Origin: GCA-003244245 sp052390495
GTDB lineage: Bacteria > Actinomycetota > Actinomycetes > Mycobacteriales > Pseudonocardiaceae
Length of the DNA stretch: 64,000 bases
Direction: 5' to 3'
NCBI GenBank assembly: GCA_052390495.1
Contig: JBQTGW010000219.1
Coordinates: 10,872 to 74,871 of the forward strand
Part shown: positions 35,258-44,294 of the stretch, piece after piece
Numbering within the stretch: the stretch's first letter is position 1
How the letters are laid out: each line of letters starts with the position of its first letter
Made by a program: the position numbers and the translations under genes
Notes under the pieces: generated by a model
Told to the model about the DNA's origin: nothing
The model's input: the letters and a program-made list of their open reading frames with translations, nothing else
The model's database searches: none

Positions 35258-36314
35258 CCCTTGTGTCGGCTCTGGCCCTTGTCTCCCGGGCCTGGCTCTT
35301 GGCCCGGCTCGGTTGCACCCGTAGCGGCTCGCCCGGCATCTTCGGGTACTCCGGGGGGTACGGAAGGTCACCGAGGCCACGATCGCGCTCGTCGCGCAGC
35401 GCCCATTCGAGCAGTGTCTCCAGGTCGAACGACTCGCTGTCGAGCCCGGCGTGCGGGTCGCCCCGCTCGGCGAGCAGTGTGGGTACGGTGCGGATGTCGA
35501 AATCCTCCGGTTCGACCTGTGCCAGATCCTCCCAGGACACCGGCATCGACACGGTGGCCCTCGGGGTGCCGCGAACCGACCACGCCGACGCGATTGTCCG
35601 GTCCCGAGCCGCCTGGTTGAAGTCCAGGAACACCCGCTCGCCGCGCTCCTCCTTCCACCACGACACGCTGGCCCGATCCGGAGTTCGCCGGACGACCTCC
35701 CTCGCCAGTGCGATCACCGCGCGACGCACCTGCACGAACGACCACTGCGGGCGAATTCGCACCGCGACATGGATCCCACGGCCGCCGGAAGTCTTGGGGT
35801 AACCCACCAACCCCGCCGCCGCGAGCACCTCCCGCAGCACGCCTGCGACCGCGACGGCGTCCGCGAAACCCGTCCCCGGCTGTGGGTCGAGGTCCACCCG
35901 CAGCTCGTCCGGATAATCCACCAGCGGGCGGCGCACTGGCCACGGGTGGAAGTCGAAGGTGCCGAGGTTCGCGGCCCACAGGAGCACGGCAGGTTCAGTG
36001 GGACACACCTCACGGGCCTTCCGGCCGGAAGGGAAGGTGATCTCTACGGAGTCCACCCAGTCCGGGGCGCCCCGGGGAACCCGCTTGGCATAGAACGGTT
36101 CTCCCGCCACGCCGTCAACGAACCGCTTGAGCGTCACTGGACGCTCGGCCAGCACACGGATTAATGACCCGGACACCGCAAGGTAGTACTCCACGACCTG
36201 CAACTTGGTGATGTCTCGCTCCGGGAAGTACACCTTGTCCGGGTTGGACACTCGCACGGTGCGCTCGCCCTTCGGGCCAGGCACCGTGAGCTCCAGCGAG
36301 TCAGCACAGCCCAC
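35199..36314 (-). CDS. LigD-type DNA polymerase/primase domain protein
   Basis: Stand-alone archaeo-eukaryotic primase-type polymerase domain as found in LigD of bacterial non-homologous end joining. Seen: VRVSNPDKVYFPERDITKLQ at the N terminus, DELRVDLDPQPGTGFADA with the catalytic DxD, TSGGRGIHVAVRI with the catalytic His, and WSVRGTPRATVSMPVSWEDL. The C-terminal 40 residues are basic low complexity. No ligase or Ku gene is seen nearby. Confidence 0.9.
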   Translation of the reverse strand: MGCADSLELTVPGPKGERTVRVSNPDKVYFPERDITKLQVVEYYLAVSGSLIRVLAERPVTLKRFVDGVAGEPFYAKRVPRGAPDWVDSVEITFPSGRKAREVCPTEPAVLLWAANLGTFDFHPWPVRRPLVDYPDELRVDLDPQPGTGFADAVAVAGVLREVLAAAGLVGYPKTSGGRGIHVAVRIRPQWSFVQVRRAVIALAREVVRRTPDRASVSWWKEERGERVFLDFNQAARDRTIASAWSVRGTPRATVSMPVSWEDLAQVEPEDFDIRTVPTLLAERGDPHAGLDSESFDLETLLEWALRDERDRGLGDLPYPPEYPKMPGEPLRVQPSRAKSQARETRARADTRAKADTECPAGAPRRPSGNG

Positions 36315-36387
36315 GGGCCGACGCTACCGCACCGTTTGGTATTGCACAGCGAGCCCCAGCGCCGGACGTCCGCGTAGCCTGGCGGTC

Positions 36388-36819
36388 ATGAAACCCGTGG
36401 TCGGCGCGACCCCCAAGGTCACCAAGTCCGACGCCGAGTGGCGCGAACAGCTCACCCCGCAGGAGTACATGGTGCTGCGCCAGGCAGGCACCGAGCCGCC
36501 GGGAACCGGTGAGTACGAGCACACCAGGATCCAGGGCGTGTACGAATGCCGGGCCTGCGGGGCGGAGCTGTTCCGCAGCGACCACAAATTCGAGTCGCAC
36601 TGCGGGTGGCCCTCGTTCTTCACCCCACTGGCCGGCGAAGCGGTGCTCCTGCGCGAAGACCGCAGCATGTTCACCAAGCGCATCGAGGTGCTCTGCGCCG
36701 CCTGCCACAGCCATCTGGGACATGTCTTCGAGGACGAGGGCTACGACACTCCCACCGACCAGCGTTACTGCATCAACTCCGTCTCGCTGCGTCTGGTCCC
36801 CGACGCCGCAACGCCGTAG
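36388..36819 (+). CDS. msrB: Peptide-methionine (R)-S-oxide reductase MsrB
   Basis: Repairs the R form of methionine sulfoxide in proteins. The 143-residue enzyme has two zinc CxxC pairs (YECRACGAEL, VLCAACHSHLGHVF), the conserved SHCGWPSFF, and the catalytic Cys in RYCINSVSLRL. ATG 36388 gives the normal length. Confidence 0.95.
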   Translation: MKPVVGATPKVTKSDAEWREQLTPQEYMVLRQAGTEPPGTGEYEHTRIQGVYECRACGAELFRSDHKFESHCGWPSFFTPLAGEAVLLREDRSMFTKRIEVLCAACHSHLGHVFEDEGYDTPTDQRYCINSVSLRLVPDAATP

Positions 36820-37124
36820 ACATCGAACGTTAACCCGCTAACCTGCTAACCTGCTAACCCGCCAACAGTCCACTTCCTCAATTCAAGTGACTGTGCATCG
36901 CCGTCATGGGTGACCTCTAACTACTTTCTGTAAGAGATGACCACACGATAGTGTACTTTTTATGAGCGAAATTTTCGTTCACCGTTCAGCAAACCTTGAG
37001 TCACTCTTTCGGGCGACTATCCGGAGCCAAACAACCGGTGCTAGCTTCGTCGCTGGCTGCAACGGCCGCATTAGAGGGGATCATTAGAGCTCCCCTCTAA
37101 AATTCCTGCTCCCAGAGCTACAGA
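36820..37124. promoter_or_regulatory. msrB-encapsulin intergenic region with repeats and hairpins
   Basis: About 305 bases without a gene. It begins with four to five tandem copies of an 8-bp unit CTAACCTG/CTAACCCG (36828-36864). A hairpin ACAGTCcACTT / AAGTGACTGT (36865-36894) follows and may end msrB transcription. A perfect 10-bp inverted repeat TTAGAGGGGA / TCCCCTCTAA (37071-37080 and 37091-37100) ends 24 bases before the encapsulin start. The region is AT-richer than its surroundings and should carry the encapsulin operon promoter. Confidence 0.6.
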
Positions 37125-38549
37125 ATGGCGGTATGGATTGTGACTCTGACAGATCCCGACCTCGCTGCTTCGAATGGGCAGGCCCCGCAGCAGCTGAGTT
37201 TGAGCACCGCGGCAGCGCGTAACCTGGCGACAACCAAAAAATCCGTGCCGCAGATGCAGGAAATCACCTCACGGTGGCTGCTGAAGATACTGCCGTGGGT
37301 GCAGGTGCAGGGTGGCGTCTACCGGGTGAACCGTCGGTTGACCTATACGGTGGGCGATGGCCGGGTCACCTTCACCACCACCGGTGCGGAGGTGCGAGTT
37401 ATTCCTGCCGAGCTCTGTGAGCTGCCCTTGCTGCGTGGATTCGACGACACCGAGGTCCTCGGCGCCTTGGCCGACAGATTCGTGCAGCAGGAGTTCGAGG
37501 CTGGCGACATCATCGTCGAGATGGGCCAGCCGGCCGATCAGATCTGCCTCATCGCCCACGGCAAGGTCAACAAAATCGGCGCCGGTAAATACGGTGACGA
37601 GGCCGTGCTGGGTGTGCTCACCGACGGAGACCATTTCAGTTATCAGGCATTGCTGGAGTCGCAGGACCACTGGCAGTTCACTGTCAAGGCTGTCACCAAG
37701 TGCACGGTAATGACACTATCGCAACAACGGTTCGAGGAACTTATCGCCCAGTCCGACACTTTGCGGGCACACATCGACCATTTCCGGAGCAGCCCTACAC
37801 TACCGCAGAACAAGTACGGCGAGGCCGCCATCGAACTGGCCTCGGGACACGAAGGTGAACCCGACCTGCCGGGCACCTTCGTCGACTACGAACTCTCGCC
37901 CCGCGAGTACCATTTGAGCGTGTCTCAGACAGTCTTGCGGGTGCACACTCGGGTAGCCGACCTCTACAACGAACCGATGAACCAGACCGAACAGCAACTC
38001 CGGCTGACCGTCGAGGCGCTGCGGGAACGCCAAGAACACGAAATGATTAACAACCCCGAGTTCGGGTTGCTGCACAACGCCGACCTCAGCCAGCGCATCC
38101 CCACCCGCAGCGGCCCACCCACCCCGGACGACCTCGACGAGCTCCTCTGCCGCCGCCGCAAGACCCAGTACTTCCTGGCCCACCCCCGTACCATCGCCGC
38201 GTTCGGTCGGGAATGCAACCGCCAGGGTATCTATCCTGACACCATCGACATGGACGGTCACCGGCTACCCGCCTGGCGTGGTGTTCCCGTCCTTCCGTGC
38301 AGCAAGATCCCCATCAGTGAGACCCGCACCAGCTCGATACTTGCGATGCGAACCGGTGAGGACGACCAAGGTGTCATCGGCCTGCACCAGGCCGGAATTC
38401 CCGACGAGTATCAACCCAGTATGTCGGTGCGATTCATGGGCATCAGCGAAAAAGCAATCATCTCCTACCTCGTCACCGCCTACTATTCCGTCGCCGTCCT
38501 CGTCCCCGACGCACTCGGCATCCTTGAAGACGTCGAAATCGGACGCTGA
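37125..38549 (+). CDS. Family 2B encapsulin shell protein with cyclic-nucleotide-binding domain
   Basis: A 474-residue HK97-fold nanocompartment shell protein of family 2B, the type exemplified by EshA-like proteins. The N-terminal arm contains TAAARNLATTKKSVPQMQ and RWLLKILPWVQV. A cyclic-nucleotide-binding domain is inserted at about residues 105-215 (FEAGDIIVEMGQPADQICLIAHGKVNKIG). The shell part then resumes with LPGTFVDYELSPREY, LRVHTRVADLYNEPMNQTEQQ and the C-terminal MSVRFMGISEKAIISYLVTAYYS. It is the first gene of a terpene operon and its stop overlaps the next ATG (TGATG). Shell assembly around downstream terpenoid enzymes is the expected role from related clusters; ligand binding to the inserted domain is unproven. 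Confidence 0.93.
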   Translation: MAVWIVTLTDPDLAASNGQAPQQLSLSTAAARNLATTKKSVPQMQEITSRWLLKILPWVQVQGGVYRVNRRLTYTVGDGRVTFTTTGAEVRVIPAELCELPLLRGFDDTEVLGALADRFVQQEFEAGDIIVEMGQPADQICLIAHGKVNKIGAGKYGDEAVLGVLTDGDHFSYQALLESQDHWQFTVKAVTKCTVMTLSQQRFEELIAQSDTLRAHIDHFRSSPTLPQNKYGEAAIELASGHEGEPDLPGTFVDYELSPREYHLSVSQTVLRVHTRVADLYNEPMNQTEQQLRLTVEALRERQEHEMINNPEFGLLHNADLSQRIPTRSGPPTPDDLDELLCRRRKTQYFLAHPRTIAAFGRECNRQGIYPDTIDMDGHRLPAWRGVPVLPCSKIPISETRTSSILAMRTGEDDQGVIGLHQAGIPDEYQPSMSVRFMGISEKAIISYLVTAYYSVAVLVPDALGILEDVEIGR

Positions 38550-40783
38550 TGCAACCCTTTGAACTGCCGGATTTTTACATGCCCTATCCGGCGCGGTTGA
38601 ACCCGTCGCTGGAGGGGGCACGGGAGCATTCGAAGGAATGGGCCTATCAGATGGGGATCCTGGAACCCCAGGTGGGTTCGGGAGATAAGGTGATCTGGGA
38701 TGAGGCCAAGTTCGATTCGATGGACTACGCTCTCCTCTGCGCATACACCCATCCCGACGCGCCAAGCCGCGAGCTCGACCTGGTGACCGACTGGTACGTT
38801 TGGGTCTTCTATTTCGACGATCATTTCCTTGAGGTTTACAAGCGTAGTCAGGATCAAGTCGGCGCAAAGGAATACCTCGATCGGCTACCCGCCTTCATGC
38901 CACTAGACCCTGCAGCCACCTCGCCGGAGCCGACCAATCCGGTCGAGCGTGGACTGATCGACCTATGGGCACGTACGGTCCCCTCGAAGTCTCCGGAATG
39001 GCGGTTACGGTTCTTTGAGAGTACAAAAAACCTCCTCGAGGAATCAACGTGGGAGCTGTCCAACATCAGCGGGCACCGAATCCCCAACCCGATCGAGTAC
39101 ATTGAGATGCGCCGCAAGGTCGGCGGCGCACCATGGTCGGCTCACCTCGTGGAACATGCCGCGTTCGTCGAGGTTCCGGCCAGGGTCGTCGACACTCGGC
39201 CGATGCGTGTCCTCAAGGACACGTTCGCCGACGGAGTGCATTTACGTAACGATCTCTTCTCCTACCAACGTGAAACCCAGGACGAAGGCGAACTGGCCAA
39301 CTGCGTCCTGGTGCTGGAGCGATTTCTGGAGGTCGGTCCACAACACGCCGCTGACCTGACCAACGACATCCTGAGCTCCCGCCTGCACCAGTTCGAGAAC
39401 ACCGCCCTCACCGAGGTACCGTCCCTTTTCGAGGAATATGGGCTGGACCTGCTTGAACGTGAGAGTGTTGCACTCTATGTCAAGGGCCTTCAGGATTGGC
39501 AAACAGGCGGCCATGAGTGGCACATGCGGTCGAGCCGTTACATGAACGAGACCTCAAACCGGCCGCCGACGGTAGCGGAGCGACTGCTCAGCGGGCCCAT
39601 GGGCTTCGGCACCTCGGCAGCGTATATCACGCCGTCACCGGGTGTCTTGGGTCTACAAAGGTTCAAGTGCTACACCCACGTTCCGTACGGAGCGGTGGGG
39701 CCAGTGACTCTGCCGGAGTTCTACATGCCGTACTCCGCGCGGGTCAATTCTAACCTGGAACGGTCGCGCCAGCACTGCATCGACTGGGCTCGTGAGATGG
39801 GCATGCTGGAGTCACTCCCAGATGTTCCCGGTCCCGGTATCTGGGATGAAGAGAATCTTGCGTTGTTCGATTTCGCGGTCTGCGCTGCGAGAATTCATCC
39901 GGACGCATCCGGCCCTGAGCTCGATTTGTCCTCGGCCTGGCTGACCTGGGGAACCTACGGCGACGACTATTTACCGGCGATCTTCGGGACTACCCGTGAT
40001 ATGGCTGGTGCGAAGGTGTTCAATGCCCGGTTGTCAGAGTTCATGCCGCTGGACTGTGCCACCACTCCACCGCCGACCAATCCGGCTGAAACAGGCCTGG
40101 CCGATCTGTGGATCCGTACCGCGTGGCCGATGTCGATCGATCAGCGGCGTCAGTTCCGGGGGAATGTCGAGGTTATGACGGAAAGCTGGTTGTGGGAGCT
40201 CGCAAACCATATCCAGCAACGGGTCCCCGATCCGGTCGACTATGTGGAGATGCGGCGCAAGACGTTCGGCTCAGATCTGACGATGAGCCTAGCCCGCATC
40301 ACACAAGCTAGGCAGCTCCCACCTGAGATCTTCCACACCCGACCGATGCGCGGACTGGAAAACTCGGCCCAAGACTACGCCTGCTTTACGAACGACATCT
40401 TCTCCTATCAGAAGGAGATCGAGTTCGAGGGTGAGCTCCATAACTGCGTGCTGGTCGTTCAGAAGTTCCTCGACATAGATCGTGAACAGGCGGTCCTGGT
40501 CGTCAACGACCTGATGACCTCGCGGCTGCAGCAGTTCGAGCACATCATCGCCGCCGAGCTACCCCACCTTGCCGAAGATTACAATCTGGGTACAGCTGCC
40601 CGCGCGGCACTAAACGCCTACGTCGTGGGACTGCAGGACTGGGTGGCTGGCATTCTCGACTGGCATATGTTAACCGGACGGTATGAGGAAGCGGCGTTAA
40701 GGAGAAATCAACAACGGCGTGCTGGCCGTACAGCGTTTCTAGGCACTTCCGCCGTTCGCATCGGGCTGCGGACCGCGATGTGA
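38549..40783 (+). CDS. geoA: Geosmin synthase (two-domain germacradienol/geosmin synthase)
   Basis: A 744-residue bifunctional class I terpene cyclase. The N-terminal domain (LPDFYMPYPARLNPSLE) carries the Mg-binding motif FYFDDHFLE and the NSE-type motif NDLFSYQRETQDE; it would cyclise farnesyl diphosphate to germacradienol. The C-terminal domain starts again with LPEFYMPYSARVN and has YGDDYLP plus NDIFSYQKEIEFE; it would fragment germacradienol to geosmin. DDYLP replaces the more usual DDYFP/DDYYP. Between encapsulin and a GPP methyltransferase, this position is normally held by 2-methylisoborneol synthase. No disordered N-terminal cargo-loading extension is visible. Confidence 0.93.
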   Translation: MQPFELPDFYMPYPARLNPSLEGAREHSKEWAYQMGILEPQVGSGDKVIWDEAKFDSMDYALLCAYTHPDAPSRELDLVTDWYVWVFYFDDHFLEVYKRSQDQVGAKEYLDRLPAFMPLDPAATSPEPTNPVERGLIDLWARTVPSKSPEWRLRFFESTKNLLEESTWELSNISGHRIPNPIEYIEMRRKVGGAPWSAHLVEHAAFVEVPARVVDTRPMRVLKDTFADGVHLRNDLFSYQRETQDEGELANCVLVLERFLEVGPQHAADLTNDILSSRLHQFENTALTEVPSLFEEYGLDLLERESVALYVKGLQDWQTGGHEWHMRSSRYMNETSNRPPTVAERLLSGPMGFGTSAAYITPSPGVLGLQRFKCYTHVPYGAVGPVTLPEFYMPYSARVNSNLERSRQHCIDWAREMGMLESLPDVPGPGIWDEENLALFDFAVCAARIHPDASGPELDLSSAWLTWGTYGDDYLPAIFGTTRDMAGAKVFNARLSEFMPLDCATTPPPTNPAETGLADLWIRTAWPMSIDQRRQFRGNVEVMTESWLWELANHIQQRVPDPVDYVEMRRKTFGSDLTMSLARITQARQLPPEIFHTRPMRGLENSAQDYACFTNDIFSYQKEIEFEGELHNCVLVVQKFLDIDREQAVLVVNDLMTSRLQQFEHIIAAELPHLAEDYNLGTAARAALNAYVVGLQDWVAGILDWHMLTGRYEEAALRRNQQRRAGRTAFLGTSAVRIGLRTAM

Positions 40784-40863
40784 CCGTGGCCGGAGCGCGC
40801 CCTGAACCCGACCTCGGCACCAACCCCGGCTGCTGGGACCGACAAGCAAAAGGAAGTCAAACC

Positions 40864-41727
40864 ATGACCGCGACCACCCCTACCGCCGCCAACGTACTTC
40901 ACACCGCCTACCAAAAATCCGTTGCGGCGTATTGGAACAACAACCAGCAGGATCCTGTCAACCTGCGGCTCGGCGAAGTCGATGGCCTATATCACCACCA
41001 CTACGGGATCGGTGAGTACGAGCCGTCCGTGTTGGACGGCCCGAAGGACACCCGGGACGATCGGATCATCAACGAACTGCACCGGCTGGAGACAGCGCAG
41101 GCGAACCTGCTCCTCGACCACCTCGGCAACATCTCGCCCAGTGACCGCTTGTTAGATGCCGGGTCCGGTCGGGGCGGCACCAGCTTCATGGCCGGCCAGC
41201 GCTTCGGTTGCCAGGTGGACGGGGTGACGATCTCGGAATACCAGGTCGGGTTCGCCAACAACCAGGCCGAGCAACGGGGCGTGGCCGATCAGGTGAAGTT
41301 CCACTTCCGCAACATGCTGGACACCGGTTTCGAAACGGGATCGTGCCGGGGCATCTGGACCAACGAGACCACCATGTACGTGGACCTGTTCCAGCTTTTC
41401 GACGAGTTCTCCCGTCTACTGGAGTACGGCGGTCGCTATGTCTGCATCACCGGCTGCTACAACGATGTGACGGGTGGCCGGTCCAAGGCGGTCAGCCGGA
41501 TCGACGAGCACTACACCTGCAACATCCACCGCAGGAGTGACTACTTCAAGGCGCTGACGGCCCACAACCTCGTCCCGATCGACGTCATCAATCTGACCGC
41601 CCATACTATTCCGTACTGGGAACTGCGGGCGAAGTCCTCTGTGGCCACCGGGATCGAGGACCCGTTTCTGACGGCGTACCGCGAGGGCAGTTTCCACTAC
41701 CTGCTCATCGCCGCAGATCGGATCTGA
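40864..41727 (+). CDS. Geranyl diphosphate 2-C-methyltransferase
   Basis: SAM-dependent methyltransferase that makes 2-methyl-GPP, precursor of 2-methylisoborneol. From ATG 40864, which has a good Shine-Dalgarno (AAAAGGAAG), it has 287 residues; a GTG at 40780 overlapping the geosmin synthase stop is the longer alternative. Seen: YWNNNQQDPVNLRLGEVDGLYHHHYGIG, SAM motif RLLDAGSGRGGTSFM, and NETTMYVDLFQLFDEFSRLL. The YHHHYG and WNN motifs are characteristic of GPPMT rather than general C-methyltransferases. The expected partner cyclase is not in the window. Confidence 0.9.
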   Translation: MTATTPTAANVLHTAYQKSVAAYWNNNQQDPVNLRLGEVDGLYHHHYGIGEYEPSVLDGPKDTRDDRIINELHRLETAQANLLLDHLGNISPSDRLLDAGSGRGGTSFMAGQRFGCQVDGVTISEYQVGFANNQAEQRGVADQVKFHFRNMLDTGFETGSCRGIWTNETTMYVDLFQLFDEFSRLLEYGGRYVCITGCYNDVTGGRSKAVSRIDEHYTCNIHRRSDYFKALTAHNLVPIDVINLTAHTIPYWELRAKSSVATGIEDPFLTAYREGSFHYLLIAADRI

Positions 41728-41733
41728 CCATAC

Positions 41734-41750
41734 TAAGGAGGTCCATCCCG
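41734..41750 (+). promoter_or_regulatory. Strong ribosome binding site for polyprenyl synthase gene
   Basis: The 23-base gap after the GPPMT stop contains TAAGGAGGTC, a near-perfect anti-16S match, ahead of ATG 41751. It is the strongest Shine-Dalgarno in this operon. Confidence 0.7.
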
Positions 41751-42791
41751 ATGGCAGATGTTGAGGTGCTGACCACAGCTCGGTCAGCGCGCGAGGTACT
41801 GGCTTCGAGCCGTGACACCCTCGACCCTGCACTGCGCGCGGCGGTCAACACGCTCCCGGCCTCGATGCGACGCATTGTCACCTACCACTTCGGCTGGCGC
41901 GACGAGCAGGGCCACCCGGCGCAGGCCGACGGTGGCAAGGCGCTGCGCCCCGCGCTGGTCCTGCTGAGCGCCCAGGCCGTCGGTGGTGTCCCGGCTGCGG
42001 CGGCACCGGCCGCGGTCGCGGTGGAGCTGGCGCACAACTTCTCACTGCTGCACGACGACGTGATGGACGGGGATATCACCCGCCGCCACCGCCCCACGGC
42101 GTGGAACGTGTTCGGCCGCAACGCGGCGATCCTGGCCGGGGACGCGCTGCTGACGTTGGCCTTGGACGTACTCGCCGCCAGCGGGCACCCGGCCGCCATG
42201 GACGGGATCCGGACGCTCAACGCCGCGGTGCAGGATCTCTTGGAGGGTCAGAGCGCGGACCTAGCCTTCGAGCAGCGCGCGGAGATCGAGCTGGCCGAAT
42301 GCCTGCGCATGGCAGAGGGAAAGACCGGTGCCCTGATTGAATGCGCCTGTGCGGTAGGCGCCTCATTCGGGGGTGGCAGCCCGGAGCAGGTCCAGTATCT
42401 GCGGGGCTTCGGAGCGCATCTGGGCTTGGCGTTCCAGCACGTGGACGATCTCCTGGGCATCTGGGGAGACCCGGCCGTGACCGGCAAGCCCGTCTACTCT
42501 GATCTGAGCAGCCGTAAGAAGTCCCTTCCGGTGATCGTCGCCTTGACCTCAGGTACCCCGGCCGGGTACGAGCTGGCCGCTCTCTACCACCGTGAACAGC
42601 CGTTATCCGACGCCGAGCTGACCCACGCCGCGGAACTGATCGACATCGCGGGTGGGCGGGCGTGGAGCCAGGCCCAGGCCGACGACCTGCTGGCAGCGGG
42701 GCTGATCAAGCTGGAGCTGGCCGGCCTCACCGCCAGAGCGGCCGCGGAGCTGGGTGCGCTGGCCCGGCTGATCACTCGTCGCGACCACTGA
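41751..42791 (+). CDS. Polyprenyl diphosphate synthase, family 2 encapsulin cargo type
   Basis: A 346-residue trans-isoprenyl diphosphate synthase that would supply GPP or FPP. The N terminus (TARSAREVLASSRDTLDPALRAAV) is like that of the polyprenyl transferases recorded as family 2 encapsulin cargo. First Asp-rich motif LLHDDVMDGD, preceded by GGKALRPALVLL. The second is HVDDLLGIWGD, where DDLLG replaces the usual DDxxD. Last gene of the encapsulin operon, reading toward the DyP gene. Confidence 0.92.
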   Translation: MADVEVLTTARSAREVLASSRDTLDPALRAAVNTLPASMRRIVTYHFGWRDEQGHPAQADGGKALRPALVLLSAQAVGGVPAAAAPAAVAVELAHNFSLLHDDVMDGDITRRHRPTAWNVFGRNAAILAGDALLTLALDVLAASGHPAAMDGIRTLNAAVQDLLEGQSADLAFEQRAEIELAECLRMAEGKTGALIECACAVGASFGGGSPEQVQYLRGFGAHLGLAFQHVDDLLGIWGDPAVTGKPVYSDLSSRKKSLPVIVALTSGTPAGYELAALYHREQPLSDAELTHAAELIDIAGGRAWSQAQADDLLAAGLIKLELAGLTARAAAELGALARLITRRDH

Positions 42792-42923
42792 ACCGACCGG
42801 GATCGATGACTCCTGGCTCGACGGCGCGCCATAGTGTGCCTGTACCCGGTGCCCGAGTGCGGTGAGCTCGCCGATCTGCGCATCGCTCAGACAGGGCTGT
42901 TCGGCGTCCGCAGGCTGCGCCGA

Positions 42924-44273
42924 TCAGGGTGGCGGAGACAGGGCCGCCAGGTATCGGATCGCGGAGATACTCGGCAGGAAGCAGTAGGCGCCACCGCGGG
43001 TCGTGACGAAGCGGGAGAAACCACGGAGGATCACGGCGCCGCCAGGGCGCGGTATCACGAACCTCCCTCTCCCCGCTGCTACGTCGCCAAGTAGGGGATC
43101 CTTGGTGCCGCGGAGCCCGGCAGTGAACCTCCAGCCGTTGGCCCACTCGGACATCAGGAACTCGAACTGATCGCGCAGGCTGGCTCCGATGAACAGGCCG
43201 AGTAGGCCCCGCGCATGGCCGTCGCGGGGATTTTCGGGATCGTACGGTGGTCCATACGGAATCCCACGCCGAACGATTCGGCGCCGATGACCCCCGTCAG
43301 CCACGACTCGTTGCCCGCGGGGGTACATCCGACGCACGTGCGATCCGATCGGACACCGGTAACCACGTTCGTCGCCGTCATCACCGACGTAGTCGAAGTC
43401 GTTCAGCGATTCGGGCGGGATTGGCGGGTTCGGTGTGTCGGTGTCAGGTGAGAGGACCAGCGGCATGCCATTGCGCCATCGTCCACACAACTTGGCCGCA
43501 ATGAGTTCCTCCGACAACCCCGTCCGAGCCCCTTGTGACCTGAGGAACTCCGTGAAGCCGTCGACATCCTGTTCGAGCACCCGGAACGCGGCGAAGCTGC
43601 CGTTGGTTCCCAACTCCAGTGGCTCAGGCGCCGGAGCGCTGAAGCCGTCGTGCTGACTGGGATATCCGAGCAAAAACTCTCCGACCGAGGCTCGCGGCAG
43701 ACTATCCGGCAGCCCGGAAAGCGGGACACCCTCAATGGTGGGCTGGGACAATCCGTCGACATAGCCGAAATGCACGGTATTGGTGGGCAACCACGCACCG
43801 TCATAACGCCCGATCTCAACACAACCGGCGTACCACGCGTGCTCCAGTAGCTTCGTCGTGGACTCAAGCACCTCAGCCGACTGAGCGAACAGTGACAGCA
43901 GCAGATGCGGGCTCGATCCCGTCAGCCACGGCAGCCACCGGTCGGGAGCGCTGGCACCGACGTCGCCTACCCTGGCCGCGCTGGCCACTGCGCCCTCCGC
44001 GAACTCCTGAGGAAAGCTGGCGAGATGTTCGGGCGGCACCCCCAGCGCCACCAGGCCCGGAAAGGTAATACCCAGGTTGACACAAGAATCCGGCTTCACC
44101 GTCCAGGGCGCAGCGCTGGTAACGGAGGGAGCTGCCGGATCATTTCCCCCCAGCGTGGCGAGGAACCCCCTAGCAGCACTCGGCGCACGCACGTTCAAAC
44201 CCAGATATCTGGCCACGGGCATCGTGTAGCCACGCAGTATGATGCCCTGCACGTCCCCCAGGTCGACGGCCAT
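42924..44273 (-). CDS. DyP-type heme peroxidase
   Basis: Dye-decolorising peroxidase of 449 residues. The family GxxDG motif is seen as FGYVDGLSQPTIEG, and the C-terminal half has RCPIGSHVRRMYPRG with the probable proximal heme His, and the distal Arg region FIGASLRDQFEFL. No Tat signal or C-terminal family 1 encapsulin targeting peptide is apparent; the C terminus is IRYLAALSPPP. It lies 21 bases after a small partner gene and convergent to the encapsulin operon. Substrate unknown; longer DyPs of this type (class C/D-like) often act on aromatic compounds. Confidence 0.92.
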   Translation of the reverse strand: MAVDLGDVQGIILRGYTMPVARYLGLNVRAPSAARGFLATLGGNDPAAPSVTSAAPWTVKPDSCVNLGITFPGLVALGVPPEHLASFPQEFAEGAVASAARVGDVGASAPDRWLPWLTGSSPHLLLSLFAQSAEVLESTTKLLEHAWYAGCVEIGRYDGAWLPTNTVHFGYVDGLSQPTIEGVPLSGLPDSLPRASVGEFLLGYPSQHDGFSAPAPEPLELGTNGSFAAFRVLEQDVDGFTEFLRSQGARTGLSEELIAAKLCGRWRNGMPLVLSPDTDTPNPPIPPESLNDFDYVGDDGDERGYRCPIGSHVRRMYPRGQRVVADGGHRRRIVRRGIPYGPPYDPENPRDGHARGLLGLFIGASLRDQFEFLMSEWANGWRFTAGLRGTKDPLLGDVAAGRGRFVIPRPGGAVILRGFSRFVTTRGGAYCFLPSISAIRYLAALSPPP

Positions 44274-44294
44274 AGCCGCATCCCTTTCTCGACG

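Noticed and set aside
36828..36864. 8-bp tandem repeats as a CRISPR array
   Set aside because: The units are contiguous without spacers and far too short.
42924..44273. DyP as certain encapsulin cargo
   Set aside because: No family 1 targeting peptide is visible and the gene is not in the shell operon, so only proximity supports it.
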